A program made the translations under genes and the position numbers. 64,000 nt of DNA from an uncultured Lachnospiraceae bacterium (GTDB lineage: Bacteria; Bacillota; Clostridia; Lachnospirales; Lachnospiraceae): NCBI GenBank assembly GCA_958402795.1, contig CATXUX010000008.1, forward strand, positions 55,867 through 119,866, written 5' to 3'. Positions 1 to 9,083 of the stretch are shown in pieces; the first letter of the stretch is position 1, and the number at the start of each line of letters is the position of its first letter. Below the pieces are notes generated by a model, which was not told the origin of the DNA, searched no databases, and worked only from the letters and a program-made list of their open reading frames with translations.

Positions 1-856
1 CTACGACCTTCACTGCCACGGGATCGGGAATCTTGACGCCCGGAGCGGATACTGCAAATACGATCTGTTCCGTATGTGTGTTTTCATCAGAAGTAAAAGA
101 CAGCGACGGCTGGCCGCCCTCGGGGGCGGTCATTGCTCCCATCGGAACTCCTGCAATGGATATGTCGTCCATCTCAAACTTTTCCACATCCGTTCTTACC
201 GTCAGATCTGCTTCTGTTCCCGGATTGACCGTAAAGGTAATCTGCTCGCTGCCTCCTGCGTCCGCAACAGGCGCCGCCTCTACCGTCCGCTCTGCGCCCT
301 CCGTTGCCGGAAGGGTTACTTTCTCTGCTTCTATATGATCACACAGCTCTGAATCCAGCGTCACGGTTGCCTGCAGAAGACTGGTCTGGAAGAAGGTATC
401 GTCTGTAAACGCCGGATTTTTCCGGATCTGAATCTGGATTTCCAGTTCTCCCTCTGCTCCTTCCAATTCTTCTCCTTCTACCTGATCTCCATCCAGTGTG
501 TAAACAATGTCAAAGTTCCAGGGCAGTTCAGCGTTTTCCATATTCCCCTGATAGTAGAATTTTCCTTCCTCCGCCTCAAAAACCTGTTCCTCTTTATCAC
601 TTCCGATCGGATCCAGATTCGTAAGATTGGAAACCGTGGTATAATCTCCGTAATCCGAGATTTCTCCGGCTTTTGTCACCTGAAAGGCATTGACTACATA
701 AACGCCGTCTACCTGCCCGTCCTGCTGCAGTCTTACATAGACATTTTCGTTCTTGGTATACTCTGCATTCGAAGCCGCCGACGCGGTTGCTCCCATACTG
801 CACACTACCCCTGCGGCAAGTGCCAGTGCCGTTGCGCTTTTATAATATTTTTTCAT
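1..856 (-). CDS. secreted protein of unknown function (C-terminus beyond the window)
   Basis: The frame is open from an ATG at 856 to the window edge, about 285 codons, so the gene is partial. The N-terminus has a basic start (MKKYYK), a hydrophobic core and an ASA-type signal peptidase I site near residue 27. The mature part is acidic, probably beta-rich, and carries no motif I recognise. The start lies 2 bases past the stop of the MMPL transporter gene, whose 3' end supplies the AGGAGG site, so the two are translationally coupled. It is probably an extracytoplasmic partner or cargo of that transporter, which is inference from position. The cut-off C-terminal half may hold the defining domain. 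Confidence 0.7.
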   Translation of the reverse strand, partial: MKKYYKSATALALAAGVVCSMGATASAASNAEYTKNENVYVRLQQDGQVDGVYVVNAFQVTKAGEISDYGDYTTVSNLTNLDPIGSDKEEQVFEAEEGKFYYQGNMENAELPWNFDIVYTLDGDQVEGEELEGAEGELEIQIQIRKNPAFTDDTFFQTSLLQATVTLDSELCDHIEAEKVTLPATEGAERTVEAAPVADAGGSEQITFTVNPGTEADLTVRTDVEKFEMDDISIAGVPMGAMTAPEGGQPSLSFTSDENTHTEQIVFAVSAPGVKIPDPVAVKVV

Positions 857-858
857 AC

Positions 859-3060
859 TTATTTACCTCCTGTCCAATTATCAGTATCATCAAAATCTTC
901 GTATATTTCTTCCTGTTTCACGCCCAGAAATCCTGTTATTCCTTTTTGCTTATCTTCCTTTTGTGTCTGCTTTGCGTCTGCGGATGCATTCTCTTCCTCT
1001 CCTTTGTAATATTCCATTTCCCACATCGTAACCGGCACGCGCTTATCTGTGAAGATCAGCTTATCCAGTAAGATCAACAGTGCCGGAAGGAAAATATGTA
1101 CCACCAGCAGCGGAAGCAGCGCGCCTCTTCCGATCAGAATACCAAGCGCCGATACCATGTCGTTCGAGGAAACTATCGCCAGCGCGAAGCCTGCAATCGC
1201 AAGGATCGAAGCCGATACCAGAACCGACGGGATCACTTCTCCCATTGTCTTTTCCATTGCTTCTTTCGCTCTCCATTTCTTCCGGTTCTCCAGATAATGA
1301 TCCGCCAGAAGAATTGCGTAATCAATGGTAGCTCCCATCTGCACCGTACTTACCACCAGATATCCGAGGTAGATCAGGCTGCTTCCTGCGAAGAACGGGA
1401 TCGCCATATTGATCCAGATCGCGATCTTGATCGTAAGAATCAGAATGATCGGCAGAATCCATGATTTCAGCATGATCAGCAGAATCAGGTAGATCGCGAC
1501 CACTGTCACAATATTTACCAAGGTATTATCTGCTTCGATCGTGTTCTTCATATCGTAGAGATTCGCACTCTGCCCGCAGGACAGTACATCGTCTCCGTAA
1601 AGCTCTCCGGCCGAACTGCGTACATCCTCTACCAGGGTAAACGCCTCTTCACATTCATTCGGGAGATCCGAATAAATAATGATCCTCGCATAATGCTCGC
1701 CGTAGAAGTTTTCCCGGATATCATCCGACAGGTATTCCGGCGGAATCTCTGCGCCTACCTCGGTCGTATAGGAGATGACGTCCGTTACATGATCCATCTG
1801 TTTGATCTCATCGCATAATTCCTTTTCATAATTCCGGTTCGTATTCGGAACCATAAGCACCATGGTATTTGTCTCGCCAAATTCCTCTTTGATCGCAACG
1901 GATGCTTCGGTATTTCCCGCAGCGTCTCCGGAACCATAGGTAAACCGGTTCTTCCCCTGACCAAGATAGCAGAAGACTGCCAGCACTGCCACGATCAGGA
2001 AGATCGGAACACGGATCTTCACAGCTACTTTGCCCGCGGCTGCAAAACTCGGCATAAACTTTCTGTGTCTGGTTTTATCGATCCATTTATTCAAAAGAAG
2101 AATCGCCGCCGGTAAAAATGTCATACACGAGACAAAGCTCAATATAACGCCTTTTACCAGACTGATTCCCATATCCGGGCCAATCTTGAAATCCATCAGT
2201 GTAAGAGCGAAAAATCCGAAAATGGTTGTCAGGGCGCTGGCTGCAATGGATTTCAGAGAGTCTTTCATTGCATACTGCATTGCCGTCTCATCATTTTTAC
2301 ACGTTTTTCTCCGCTTCGAGAAGCTTGCCGATAAGAATACCGCATAATCCAGAGAAACTGCCATCTGCAGCATCGGCGCCACCGCCAGTGTTACGTAGGA
2401 AATCTCGCCCCGGAATATCTCGGTTCCCAGATTGATCAGCACCGCCGCGCCGATCGCCGTCAGGTAAATGAACGGCTCCAGCCAGCTTGTCGTGGAAAGC
2501 ATCAGGATCAGAATGATCAATGGTCCCAGCACACAGATCGCCTTCACCGTCTCTGTGATCGCAAGTCTCTGGGAATCTGCCTGTTCCACGGCATTGCCGT
2601 TCATCAGAGCGCTGTCGCCGAATGTTTCCGTGATCTGGTCTGTCGCCGCCCGTTCTTCTCCGTCAGCGATCGTCACAGAAAACAAGGCGTCTCCGTTCCG
2701 GTAATAATCATCGATCATATCCTGATCCTGTGTTTCCAGCGGAACCTTCAGATCAACCACGTCATCCAGCCAGCTTACCTTTTCAACGCCGTCGATCTCT
2801 TCTAACTGTGCCTTCACGTCCAGCGCTTCTTCTATTGACAAATCCCGTATCATCACATTACAATTCGGAATCGCCTCGCCAAATTCTGTCTCCATGACAT
2901 TCAGCGCTTTCGTAGAATTTGCATCTTCCGGCAGATAATCGGTCATATTATAGTTGATCTTGACCTGAAAAAAACAATAGGTAAAAACAACCGTCAGAAG
3001 CAATACCACAGCTACGATGAGCGTTTTCTTTTTTACAACAAGTTTTGATAAAAGATTCAT
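859..3060 (-). CDS. MMPL/RND family transporter
   Basis: This 733-residue polytopic protein has the two-fold repeat of the MMPL/RND superfamily. Each half has one transmembrane helix, a large extracytoplasmic loop (about residues 35-170 and 375-520) and a five-helix bundle. The conserved helix motif with Asp-Tyr is present in both halves: SLDYAVF near residue 235 and ATIDYAI near 590. Such proteins use the proton gradient to export lipids, glycolipids or hydrophobic compounds. The C-terminal tail is long, charged and cytoplasmic. It is preceded by the cytidylate-kinase-like gene (1-base gap, GGAGGG site) and followed by a secreted protein. The substrate cannot be told from sequence. Confidence 0.9.
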   Translation of the reverse strand: MNLLSKLVVKKKTLIVAVVLLLTVVFTYCFFQVKINYNMTDYLPEDANSTKALNVMETEFGEAIPNCNVMIRDLSIEEALDVKAQLEEIDGVEKVSWLDDVVDLKVPLETQDQDMIDDYYRNGDALFSVTIADGEERAATDQITETFGDSALMNGNAVEQADSQRLAITETVKAICVLGPLIILILMLSTTSWLEPFIYLTAIGAAVLINLGTEIFRGEISYVTLAVAPMLQMAVSLDYAVFLSASFSKRRKTCKNDETAMQYAMKDSLKSIAASALTTIFGFFALTLMDFKIGPDMGISLVKGVILSFVSCMTFLPAAILLLNKWIDKTRHRKFMPSFAAAGKVAVKIRVPIFLIVAVLAVFCYLGQGKNRFTYGSGDAAGNTEASVAIKEEFGETNTMVLMVPNTNRNYEKELCDEIKQMDHVTDVISYTTEVGAEIPPEYLSDDIRENFYGEHYARIIIYSDLPNECEEAFTLVEDVRSSAGELYGDDVLSCGQSANLYDMKNTIEADNTLVNIVTVVAIYLILLIMLKSWILPIILILTIKIAIWINMAIPFFAGSSLIYLGYLVVSTVQMGATIDYAILLADHYLENRKKWRAKEAMEKTMGEVIPSVLVSASILAIAGFALAIVSSNDMVSALGILIGRGALLPLLVVHIFLPALLILLDKLIFTDKRVPVTMWEMEYYKGEEENASADAKQTQKEDKQKGITGFLGVKQEEIYEDFDDTDNWTGGK

Positions 3061-3061
3061 G

Positions 3062-3676
3062 CTACACGCCCTCCTTCATTTTCTCAAAAGATTCCACGAT
3101 CAGATCCGAACTCCGTTCGATTCCCACCACCTCCGTGTTCAGGCAGGCGTCATAGTTGCTGGGAAGTCCCCAGTCTTTTCCGGTATGGTACTCATAATAA
3201 GATTTCCGCTGACGGTCTACTTTCCGTACTATCGCTTCCACCTTTTTTCTTTCCATGCCAAAATACTCTTTTTGTTTTCTGTCCACCCGGAATTCAAACG
3301 GCGCCGTGATAAAAATGCTCACCACCTGATGTTCCGTGTTCTTCAGAATTTCTTCCGCGCATCTCCCGACAATGATACAATCCCCGGCATCCGCCTGCTC
3401 CAGAATATAGCGGCGCTCCAGCTCATATACAATTTCATTGGGAGCCATGCCATATAGTTTGAGATCGTCTCCCTCGTATACCGATGTATACAGAAACGGA
3501 TTTTTCACTTTTTCTTCCGCTTTTTCCAGAATCTTTTTGGATAATCCGCTGGTTTTCATTGCAAGCTCCATCAACTGTTTATCCAGACAAGGGATACCCA
3601 GAGTCTTTGCCGCCCGCATTGCGACTTCATGTCCGCCGCTGCCGTATTCTCTGCTGATACTAATTATTCTGCTCAT
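3062..3676 (-). CDS. cytidylate kinase-like family protein
   Basis: This 204-residue protein begins with ISREYGSGGHEVA, the modified P-loop of the cytidylate-kinase-like family (Pfam Cytidylate_kin2). The fold is that of a nucleoside monophosphate kinase, with a later GRCAEEIL segment and a basic lid-like region (residues about 130-160). These proteins are common in Clostridia and are distinct from the housekeeping Cmk; their substrate is mostly unknown. The start is supported by a GGAGGAG-type site. It is the first gene of a three-gene unit with the MMPL transporter and secreted protein. A promoter with a GTTTAC repeat lies at 3706-3738 and is divergent from the response-regulator promoter. 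Confidence 0.85.
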   Translation of the reverse strand: MSRIISISREYGSGGHEVAMRAAKTLGIPCLDKQLMELAMKTSGLSKKILEKAEEKVKNPFLYTSVYEGDDLKLYGMAPNEIVYELERRYILEQADAGDCIIVGRCAEEILKNTEHQVVSIFITAPFEFRVDRKQKEYFGMERKKVEAIVRKVDRQRKSYYEYHTGKDWGLPSNYDACLNTEVVGIERSSDLIVESFEKMKEGV

Positions 3677-3705
3677 TTTTCTCCTCCTTTTTGTTCTGCA
3701 TGTAT

Positions 3706-3738
3706 GTTATAATTCTTTTGCGTAACATGATCGTAAAC
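3706..3738 (-). promoter_or_regulatory. promoter with response-regulator direct repeat, upstream of the cytidylate-kinase-like/MMPL operon
   Basis: On the minus strand GTTTAC (3738-3733), five bases, TGTTAC (3727-3722), ten bases, then the -10 hexamer TATAAC (3711-3706). The second half-site matches GTTTAC at four of six bases. The 11-base repeat period and the 10-base gap to the -10 box match four other promoters in the first 9 kb. Confidence 0.5.
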
Positions 3739-3775
3739 AGCGAAAAAAATGTTTTATCCATATATTCTCTAAAAT

Positions 3776-3808
3776 GTTTACAGACAGTTTACCTTTCCTT
3801 CGTAGAAT
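3776..3808 (+). promoter_or_regulatory. promoter with response-regulator direct repeat, upstream of the two-component operon
   Basis: GTTTAC at 3776-3781 and again at 3787-3792 (11-base period), then ten bases, then TAGAAT at 3803-3808 as the -10 hexamer. There is no good -35, as expected for a promoter activated by an OmpR-type regulator bound to direct repeats. It lies just upstream of the response regulator gene, so autoregulation is likely. Confidence 0.6.
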
Positions 3809-3835
3809 ACCATCATTTAAGGAGGTACCTATATT

Positions 3836-4516
3836 ATGGCTACTATATTAATTGCGGAAGATAATGATAATATCCGCCTGCTTATTTCTGAAAGGCTAAA
3901 ACCTTTCTATACCATACTTCTCGCCTCTGACGGCATAGAAGCTTTAGATATTCTGGAATCAAAGCATGTAGATCTGCTCCTGACCGATGTCATGATGCCT
4001 GGTATGGACGGTTTTGAATTAATTAAGGAAATCCGACAAAACGGCTTCAAACTGCCGGCATTGATATTGACAGCAAAGCAGTCTTTCAACGATAAAAGGA
4101 TCGGGTTTTCTATCGGGACCGATGACTATATGACAAAACCCGTAAATTATGAAGAACTGCATTGGCGCATTGATGCATTGCTCCGTCGTGCGGACATTAC
4201 AAACGAACGGAAAATCGTAATGGGAGAAACCATACTGGATGAAGCAACTTATACGTTAAGTAAAGGAACAACGTCCATAGAACTGCCCAAAAAAGAATTT
4301 GAACTATTATATAAGCTGCTTTCCTATCCGGGAATGATTTTTACAAAAAGCCAACTGCTTGACGATATCTGGGGATTTGATTCCGAGAGTTCCGAGGATA
4401 CAGTCAAAACACACATCAGCAGAATCCGCAACCGGGTTTCTGATTTTACGGAATTTCAGATCGTTACGGTCAAAGGACTTGGATATAAGGCTGTTATAGG
4501 TGAATCGCATGAATAA
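3836..4516 (+). CDS. OmpR-family response regulator
   Basis: This 226-residue protein has a receiver domain (1-115) and a winged-helix DNA-binding domain (about 128-222). The receiver keeps the acidic pair E8-D9, phospho-acceptor D51 (LLLTDVMMPGMDG), T79 and K101. The C-terminal part has the OmpR/PhoB pattern (LPKKEFELLYKLL, DTVKTHISRIRNRV, VKGLGYKA). The start has an excellent AAGGAGGT site. The histidine kinase follows with an 8-base overlap. The DNA-binding part is closely similar to the decayed regulator at 9956-10376. The direct-repeat promoters at 3.7, 3.8, 7.9, 8.5 and 9.1 kb are its likely targets, which is inference. Confidence 0.95.
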   Translation: MATILIAEDNDNIRLLISERLKPFYTILLASDGIEALDILESKHVDLLLTDVMMPGMDGFELIKEIRQNGFKLPALILTAKQSFNDKRIGFSIGTDDYMTKPVNYEELHWRIDALLRRADITNERKIVMGETILDEATYTLSKGTTSIELPKKEFELLYKLLSYPGMIFTKSQLLDDIWGFDSESSEDTVKTHISRIRNRVSDFTEFQIVTVKGLGYKAVIGESHE

Positions 4517-5582
4517 TCCGGTAAAGAATTTAAAACAACTGATCAGACAAAACCAGAAATTAAGGAAACAGCTTCACAGCCTGACAAAATGGATTCTTTT
4601 TGAGTCTATTACGATTTCCATTGGAGCAACCTGCACGTTTCTGTTGGTGCAGACAATTGCTGTAAAGTTTTTTGACCACCGGCTTGGCGAAGATCCCATT
4701 ATTTCTCTTGGCATGCTATTGCCAATGGGGATTTTAGTCGCTACCCTTTCGTTTTCTTTCAGCCTGTATCTGATTCAGTATTTCCTTAAATTGTCCCACG
4801 GACTGTCCCAGATCGCCGACGGGCATTATGATACGCTGCTGGATGAAGATCATGCCGGTCCCCTCCGCGAGGTTTATCACGATTTTAATCAAATGGGCCG
4901 GGAACTGAACAGCGTCCAGGCATTAAAAGAAGACTTTACCAATGAATTCTCCCATGAATTTAAAACACCCCTGACGTCCATCAGCGGATTTGCCCATCTG
5001 CTCCTTGAACGGGATCTGCCCAAAGAACAGCGGGAACAATACCTTCGGATTATAGCGAATGAAGCGGACCGCCTTACAGAACTCACGAAAAACCAGCTTC
5101 TCCTTTCCAATCTGGAGACCCAGCAGCTTCCGCCGGATAAAGAGCCTTATTCTCTGGATGAACAGATCCGCAATTGTGTGATCTGCCTTTATCCCCAATG
5201 CCAGAGAAAATATATCGACGTAGCCGTAGAGCTGTCGCCCATGACCTATTGCGGAAATCAGGAACTGATGCAGCATGTATGGCAGAACCTCATAGGCAAC
5301 GCAGTGAAATACACGCCGGAACACGGGCGTATCACGATATCATCCGGAGAAACAGACTCCGCTTATGAAATATCGGTTTCCGACACAGGAATCGGTATGA
5401 CGGAAGAGGAAATACAAAAGATTTTCCAGAAATACTATCAGGTAAAGAGAGAGAAATCTTCCAAAGGGCTCGGGTTGGGTCTTCCGATCGCAGCCAGAAT
5501 CGTTGAGTTGTATGACGGCAAAATTTCTGTAAGCAGTATTCCGGGAGAGGGAACTGTTTTCACCGTTACCCTGCCCCGTTAA
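4509..5582 (+). CDS. sensor histidine kinase
   Basis: This 357-residue kinase has two transmembrane helices (about residues 28-50 and 66-90) with a short outer loop, a HAMP-like linker, a HisKA domain with phospho-acceptor His in FSHEFKTP (about residue 149), and an HATPase_c domain with the N box (QNLIGNAVKY), G1 (DTGIGM) and G2 (GLGLGLP). ATG at 4509 has an AGGTGA site; a GTG at 4500 is also in frame but lacks one. It overlaps the response regulator gene by 8 bases and is surely its partner. The tiny sensing region suggests an intramembrane or envelope-stress signal. Confidence 0.93.
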   Translation: MNNPVKNLKQLIRQNQKLRKQLHSLTKWILFESITISIGATCTFLLVQTIAVKFFDHRLGEDPIISLGMLLPMGILVATLSFSFSLYLIQYFLKLSHGLSQIADGHYDTLLDEDHAGPLREVYHDFNQMGRELNSVQALKEDFTNEFSHEFKTPLTSISGFAHLLLERDLPKEQREQYLRIIANEADRLTELTKNQLLLSNLETQQLPPDKEPYSLDEQIRNCVICLYPQCQRKYIDVAVELSPMTYCGNQELMQHVWQNLIGNAVKYTPEHGRITISSGETDSAYEISVSDTGIGMTEEEIQKIFQKYYQVKREKSSKGLGLGLPIAARIVELYDGKISVSSIPGEGTVFTVTLPR

Positions 5583-5601
5583 ACCACTTAAAAAAACTGA
5601 G

Positions 5602-5645
5602 CCGCCGGAAGGTATTCATCATACCTTCCGGCGGTTTATATTTTT
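5602..5645 (+). terminator. intrinsic terminator of the two-component operon
   Basis: The arms at 5602-5616 and 5622-5636 form a GC-rich 14-bp stem with a 5-base loop, followed by TTTATATTTTT. The stem overlaps the stop codon of the convergent minus-strand gene. Confidence 0.85.
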
Positions 5646-6308
5646 CAACTCTTTTTCCGCTCTTACCACCATGTAAATTGCCATACAAAACACAATTGTA
5701 CATACGCATCCGCCGGTAACAGAATTCATGATCTGCCGGAGCATAACATCATTTCCAAACTGCGTAAACATGGCGGTCTGCATAGCCAGCAGCGACATAC
5801 AGGACTTTGCCAGACTCAACAGCTTTGTTGCCGCCAGCTCCGGCACACACATGCCCTTGTAACAGATAACATTTTTGATTGCAGAAATCAAACAAATAAA
5901 AGCATACAAAGCAGAAAGATAAATTATATAGCCGGGATAACTATAACTTTCATTTTTCCAGATCATCTGCATGACAATCCCGCACATGGCAATGTTGAGC
6001 AAAAACATAAGATACCCGCATAGCCGATAGCTTTTCACCCCGTGTATATACCGCTGCCTGTCTTCCTTCTGCGTACTTTTTTTCACACTCCGTATCAGGA
6101 CGAAACGCATCACACTAAGCACTGCGTAAAAAACAGCTCCTGCCACAAACCACAGAGATTGATACTGGATACCGGTAATCAGTTTAAATCCTGCATAAAT
6201 AAGATTAACCATTAATCCGAAATACAGCAACATCTGCATCCGGATGTGTTCGTCTTTTAAAAATATTTTTTTCCATTTGCACAATGTTTTAGAAATTTTT
6301 ATCTTCAT
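5619..6308 (-). CDS. multi-pass membrane protein of unknown function
   Basis: This 229-residue protein has five or six predicted transmembrane helices and a positively charged N-terminus. I recognise no named family. It is a paralogue of the protein at 28980-29690: both have a helix ending in LSVMRF/LSTMRF, a central tyrosine-rich segment, and a C-terminal block with LQTAMF or MQTAMF, a following FG, then MNSITG or MNSVTG. It starts 33 bases after the cardiolipin synthase stop and is probably cotranscribed with it from the promoter at 7912-7944. The Shine-Dalgarno site is weak. The conserved LQTAMF block suggests a defined family rather than random hydrophobic sequence. Confidence 0.75.
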   Translation of the reverse strand: MKIKISKTLCKWKKIFLKDEHIRMQMLLYFGLMVNLIYAGFKLITGIQYQSLWFVAGAVFYAVLSVMRFVLIRSVKKSTQKEDRQRYIHGVKSYRLCGYLMFLLNIAMCGIVMQMIWKNESYSYPGYIIYLSALYAFICLISAIKNVICYKGMCVPELAATKLLSLAKSCMSLLAMQTAMFTQFGNDVMLRQIMNSVTGGCVCTIVFCMAIYMVVRAEKELKNINRRKV

Positions 6309-6340
6309 ATCTTCATCAACTCATTTTTTAATAAGCAATT

Positions 6341-7873
6341 TCAAAACAATGGAGCAAAAACCTTCATCAATTCTGCCGCCAGCCGTTTCCCTCCTATTAA
6401 ATCCGACCGTTCCAAAATTATCTGCTCCGACTTTGCCTGCGTCTGCAAAAAATCTGTTTTCATGTCTTTTATGCAGTCTGTATCATACATCCATGCTCCG
6501 CATTCAAAATGATGTACCAATGAACGGTAATCCAGGTTAATCGTTCCGCATACTGCAAATTTGTCATCACAGATAAAATTTTTTGCATGAATAAATCCAG
6601 GCGTATACTCATAAATTTTTACACCTGAGAAAATTAACGGTCTGTAGCTGGACCGTGTCATCCAGTAAACCGGTTTCTTATCCGGAATATGCGGCGTAAT
6701 CAAGCGGATATCAACGCCCTTTCTTGCCGATAACTGAAGGGTGTTCATCAGTTCACTGTCGCAGATCAGATAGGGCGTCGTGATATATACATACTCCCTT
6801 GCCCCATGAATCATATTCAGATACACATTTTTTCCGATGCTTTCCTGATACCAGGGTGAAGGACCGTCTCCGTATACTGCGACAACCTCTCTGCCTGCCT
6901 CATCCAACGGAACCATATCCATATAAGTATCAATGTCCAAAGACAATTCTGCCTGCATATTCCAGTTTGTCAGAAATAACGCCGTCAGATTTTTTACTGC
7001 TTCCCCCTCCATCCTAATGGCGCTATCCTTCCAATGGCCATATTTTTCATATGCATTGATATACTCATCCGCAATATTCACGCCTCCGGTAAACCCGATT
7101 TTTCCGTCGATCACTGTAATCTTCCGATGATCGCGATTATTATGTATGTGAGATAAAACCGGTGTAAAACGATTTGCCAATACACAATGGATTCCTTCCT
7201 CATTCAATGTTTTGCAATAATTCTCCGGAAGCGTCAGCATGCATCCAACATCGTCATACAGGATATATACCTCCACCCCTTCTGCAGCCTTTCTCCGCAG
7301 AATTTCATGAATGGAATCCCACATTTTCCCCGGCTGAATAATAAAGTATTCCATGAAAATGAAATGTTCAGCGGTTTGCAGGCTGTCCAGAAGCGCTGCA
7401 TGAAACTGCTCTCCCAGAGGATAATAACTGACAGAAGAACATCCGGCGCACGGCATCCCGGCTTCACGGTAAATATAATTCGCCTGAAGGCGGGCATCCG
7501 GATCCTTCATTTTTAGTTCCGTAAAAGCTTCATTCTGCCGCAGGTATGGCTGCAGTTTCTGCTGACTTTCTGAAAAGCGTTTCAGTTTTTTTCTATCCTG
7601 CACCTGACTGGTCAGTAAAAGAAAAACAAATGCGCCCACAACGGGAACGGCCAATACTAAAATCAGCCAGGGCATCTTCCCCTCCGGCACATCATCCTTA
7701 TTGATTAAATATACTAAAACAATAACGTGGAGAAAAACGCTCATAATCGTCAACGGCAGCACATAACGAATCGCAAGCACGAAAACAACAAGTAACTGGA
7801 CGAATTCCAGTAAAACACAAATAGCTGCCAGAAAGAATCGAGATCTTACAATTTTTAAAAACAGATACATCAT
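6341..7873 (-). CDS. cls: cardiolipin synthase
   Basis: This 510-residue phospholipase-D-superfamily protein has an N-terminal membrane part with hydrophobic segments at about 13-35, 40-57 and 67-89. Two HKD motifs follow: H249-x-K251-x4-D256 and a second (HAKNFICDD) near residue 428. It would join two phosphatidylglycerol molecules into cardiolipin and glycerol at the membrane. The length is typical of clostridial Cls. The promoter at 7912-7944 has the same repeat layout as that of the two-component system, which links cardiolipin synthesis to that sensor. Confidence 0.92.
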   Translation of the reverse strand: MMYLFLKIVRSRFFLAAICVLLEFVQLLVVFVLAIRYVLPLTIMSVFLHVIVLVYLINKDDVPEGKMPWLILVLAVPVVGAFVFLLLTSQVQDRKKLKRFSESQQKLQPYLRQNEAFTELKMKDPDARLQANYIYREAGMPCAGCSSVSYYPLGEQFHAALLDSLQTAEHFIFMEYFIIQPGKMWDSIHEILRRKAAEGVEVYILYDDVGCMLTLPENYCKTLNEEGIHCVLANRFTPVLSHIHNNRDHRKITVIDGKIGFTGGVNIADEYINAYEKYGHWKDSAIRMEGEAVKNLTALFLTNWNMQAELSLDIDTYMDMVPLDEAGREVVAVYGDGPSPWYQESIGKNVYLNMIHGAREYVYITTPYLICDSELMNTLQLSARKGVDIRLITPHIPDKKPVYWMTRSSYRPLIFSGVKIYEYTPGFIHAKNFICDDKFAVCGTINLDYRSLVHHFECGAWMYDTDCIKDMKTDFLQTQAKSEQIILERSDLIGGKRLAAELMKVFAPLF

Positions 7874-7911
7874 TCAGCGGCTTTCTCCTTTGTTTAAAAT
7901 TTGATAAATCT

Positions 7912-7944
7912 ATCCTACCTATTATTCGATAAATAAACGTAAAC
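7912..7944 (-). promoter_or_regulatory. promoter with response-regulator direct repeat, upstream of cls
   Basis: On the minus strand GTTTAC (7944-7939), five bases, TTTATC (7933-7928), ten bases, then -10 TAGGAT (7917-7912). The geometry is identical to the promoter at 3776-3808. The second half-site is weaker. Confidence 0.5.
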
Positions 7945-7963
7945 GAACATCATTTATAAAAAG

Positions 7964-8003
7964 AAAAATGCTGAAAGTACAACGAAGTATTCCCAGCATT
8001 TTT
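7964..8003 (-). terminator. intrinsic terminator downstream of the NTF2-like gene
   Basis: AAAAATGCTG and CAGCATTTTT form the outer stem around a partly paired GTATT/AGTAC inner stem. The T-run on both sides could make it bidirectional. Confidence 0.6.
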
Positions 8004-8033
8004 CAACCATAATTCTTATTTACCCTTCAAAAT

Positions 8034-8423
8034 TTATGCAAGAGGTTTATCAGACAATGCCCAGCCTTCGATTACACGGGCGCCGATTTCACCGCCGTTA
8101 TCTTTGAAATGGACGAATTCCATTGTCTTCTGTTCAATCTTTTCTCCGGTATCCAGATTATTGATATAAACGGTGTATCGGATTGCCGCCCAGTCATCCT
8201 GAATCAGCATATTGTCAAAATCACCCAGTTCCATTGTGAAATGTCCAAACAGCATTTTCATCATATCTTTATATTCCTGTAATGTGAGACGCTTTCCGTA
8301 TACATTGTAATGAGCATCCGGCTCATATAAAGTGTCGCACCATTTCAGCCACGCATCATACCCATCATTCCAGTTACCAAATCCATTCTGCAGTCTGTCT
8401 GCAATTTGTTCTTTAAATGTCAT
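8034..8423 (-). CDS. NTF2-like/SnoaL-type protein
   Basis: This 129-residue protein has the alpha+beta cone pattern of the NTF2-like (SnoaL/ketosteroid isomerase) superfamily: amphipathic N-terminal helices, then a curved sheet with WAAIRYTVYI and GWAL strands. The superfamily holds isomerases, dehydratases, cyclases and binding proteins, so no reaction can be assigned. ATG at 8423 has an AAAGGTGG site at 8 bases; an in-frame GTG lies 4 codons upstream. It is monocistronic, with its own direct-repeat promoter (8526-8558) and terminator. A larger NTF2-like protein is encoded at 11024-11551. Confidence 0.75.
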   Translation of the reverse strand: MTFKEQIADRLQNGFGNWNDGYDAWLKWCDTLYEPDAHYNVYGKRLTLQEYKDMMKMLFGHFTMELGDFDNMLIQDDWAAIRYTVYINNLDTGEKIEQKTMEFVHFKDNGGEIGARVIEGWALSDKPLA

Positions 8424-8525
8424 TTTGTTTTCCACCTTTCGTATTTTTATTTTCTTCCCGATTATCCTGTTATCTGTAAAAGCATGTTCTCAGGAAGCCG
8501 ATCAGCTATTGCTTATCTTGTTAAT

Positions 8526-8558
8526 AGGATATCTTCCGAAAGTAAACTTCCTGTAAAC
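8526..8558 (-). promoter_or_regulatory. promoter with response-regulator direct repeat, upstream of the NTF2-like gene
   Basis: On the minus strand two perfect GTTTAC hexamers (8558-8553 and 8547-8542) with an 11-base period, ten bases, then -10 TATCCT (8531-8526). It is the closest match to the repeat at 3776-3792. Confidence 0.6.
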
Positions 8559-8586
8559 ATATAAAAAAACTTACTGCTTTTTTACA

Positions 8587-9000
8587 TTAAGCCGAACGGA
8601 TCACCGATTCCTGTGAATCTTCATACAGAATCTCACCGTGCTTCGACTCCAAAAATATTTTATCTGTTAGAATATTTTTACTGCATTTAATATTTCCATA
8701 TACAGTATGGACCTTAATATCTCCCTCCCATTTGGGGGGTACAAATATAATGATTTCTTTCCCTCTCCCTTTATAATACTGGATCACCAAATTATCATTA
8801 AACGCTCTCTTCAGCACGATTTCTTTCCTCCGTGATTTTACACATAGATGAATGCTCTCATTTTTAATCCGGCTAAGCATAATCGTCTCCATTTTTCGAA
8901 TTCTGTGCCTTGTGCAGATCCGCTTCCAAAACTCTTTCAGCGTTTCCAGAAAATAAAATTTACGGACCTCATTGCTTGCATAGGATAACGCAATTACCAT
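8587..9000 (-). CDS. hypothetical protein with beta-rich C-terminus (DUF4097-like)
   Basis: This 137-residue protein has a basic N-terminal half and a C-terminal half of short strands (GDIKVHTVYGNIKC, FLESKHGEI). The latter pattern is like the repeats of DUF4097/toastrack proteins, where alternating G-[DN]-I motifs build a beta-helix. It has no signal peptide and is shorter than that family, so it may be a fragment or a small relative. ATG at 9000 has a GGAGG site at 8 bases; an ATG 10 codons upstream has a poor site. A direct-repeat promoter lies at 9084-9116, partly inside the 3' end of the upstream gene. Confidence 0.5.
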   Translation of the reverse strand: MVIALSYASNEVRKFYFLETLKEFWKRICTRHRIRKMETIMLSRIKNESIHLCVKSRRKEIVLKRAFNDNLVIQYYKGRGKEIIIFVPPKWEGDIKVHTVYGNIKCSKNILTDKIFLESKHGEILYEDSQESVIRSA

Positions 9001-9083
9001 ACCTTTTTCCTCCGTTTTCACCAACTTCATACACCTGCGGTTTTAACCGATAATCCGGTGTCCCAACGTCATCTTCTGTAAGC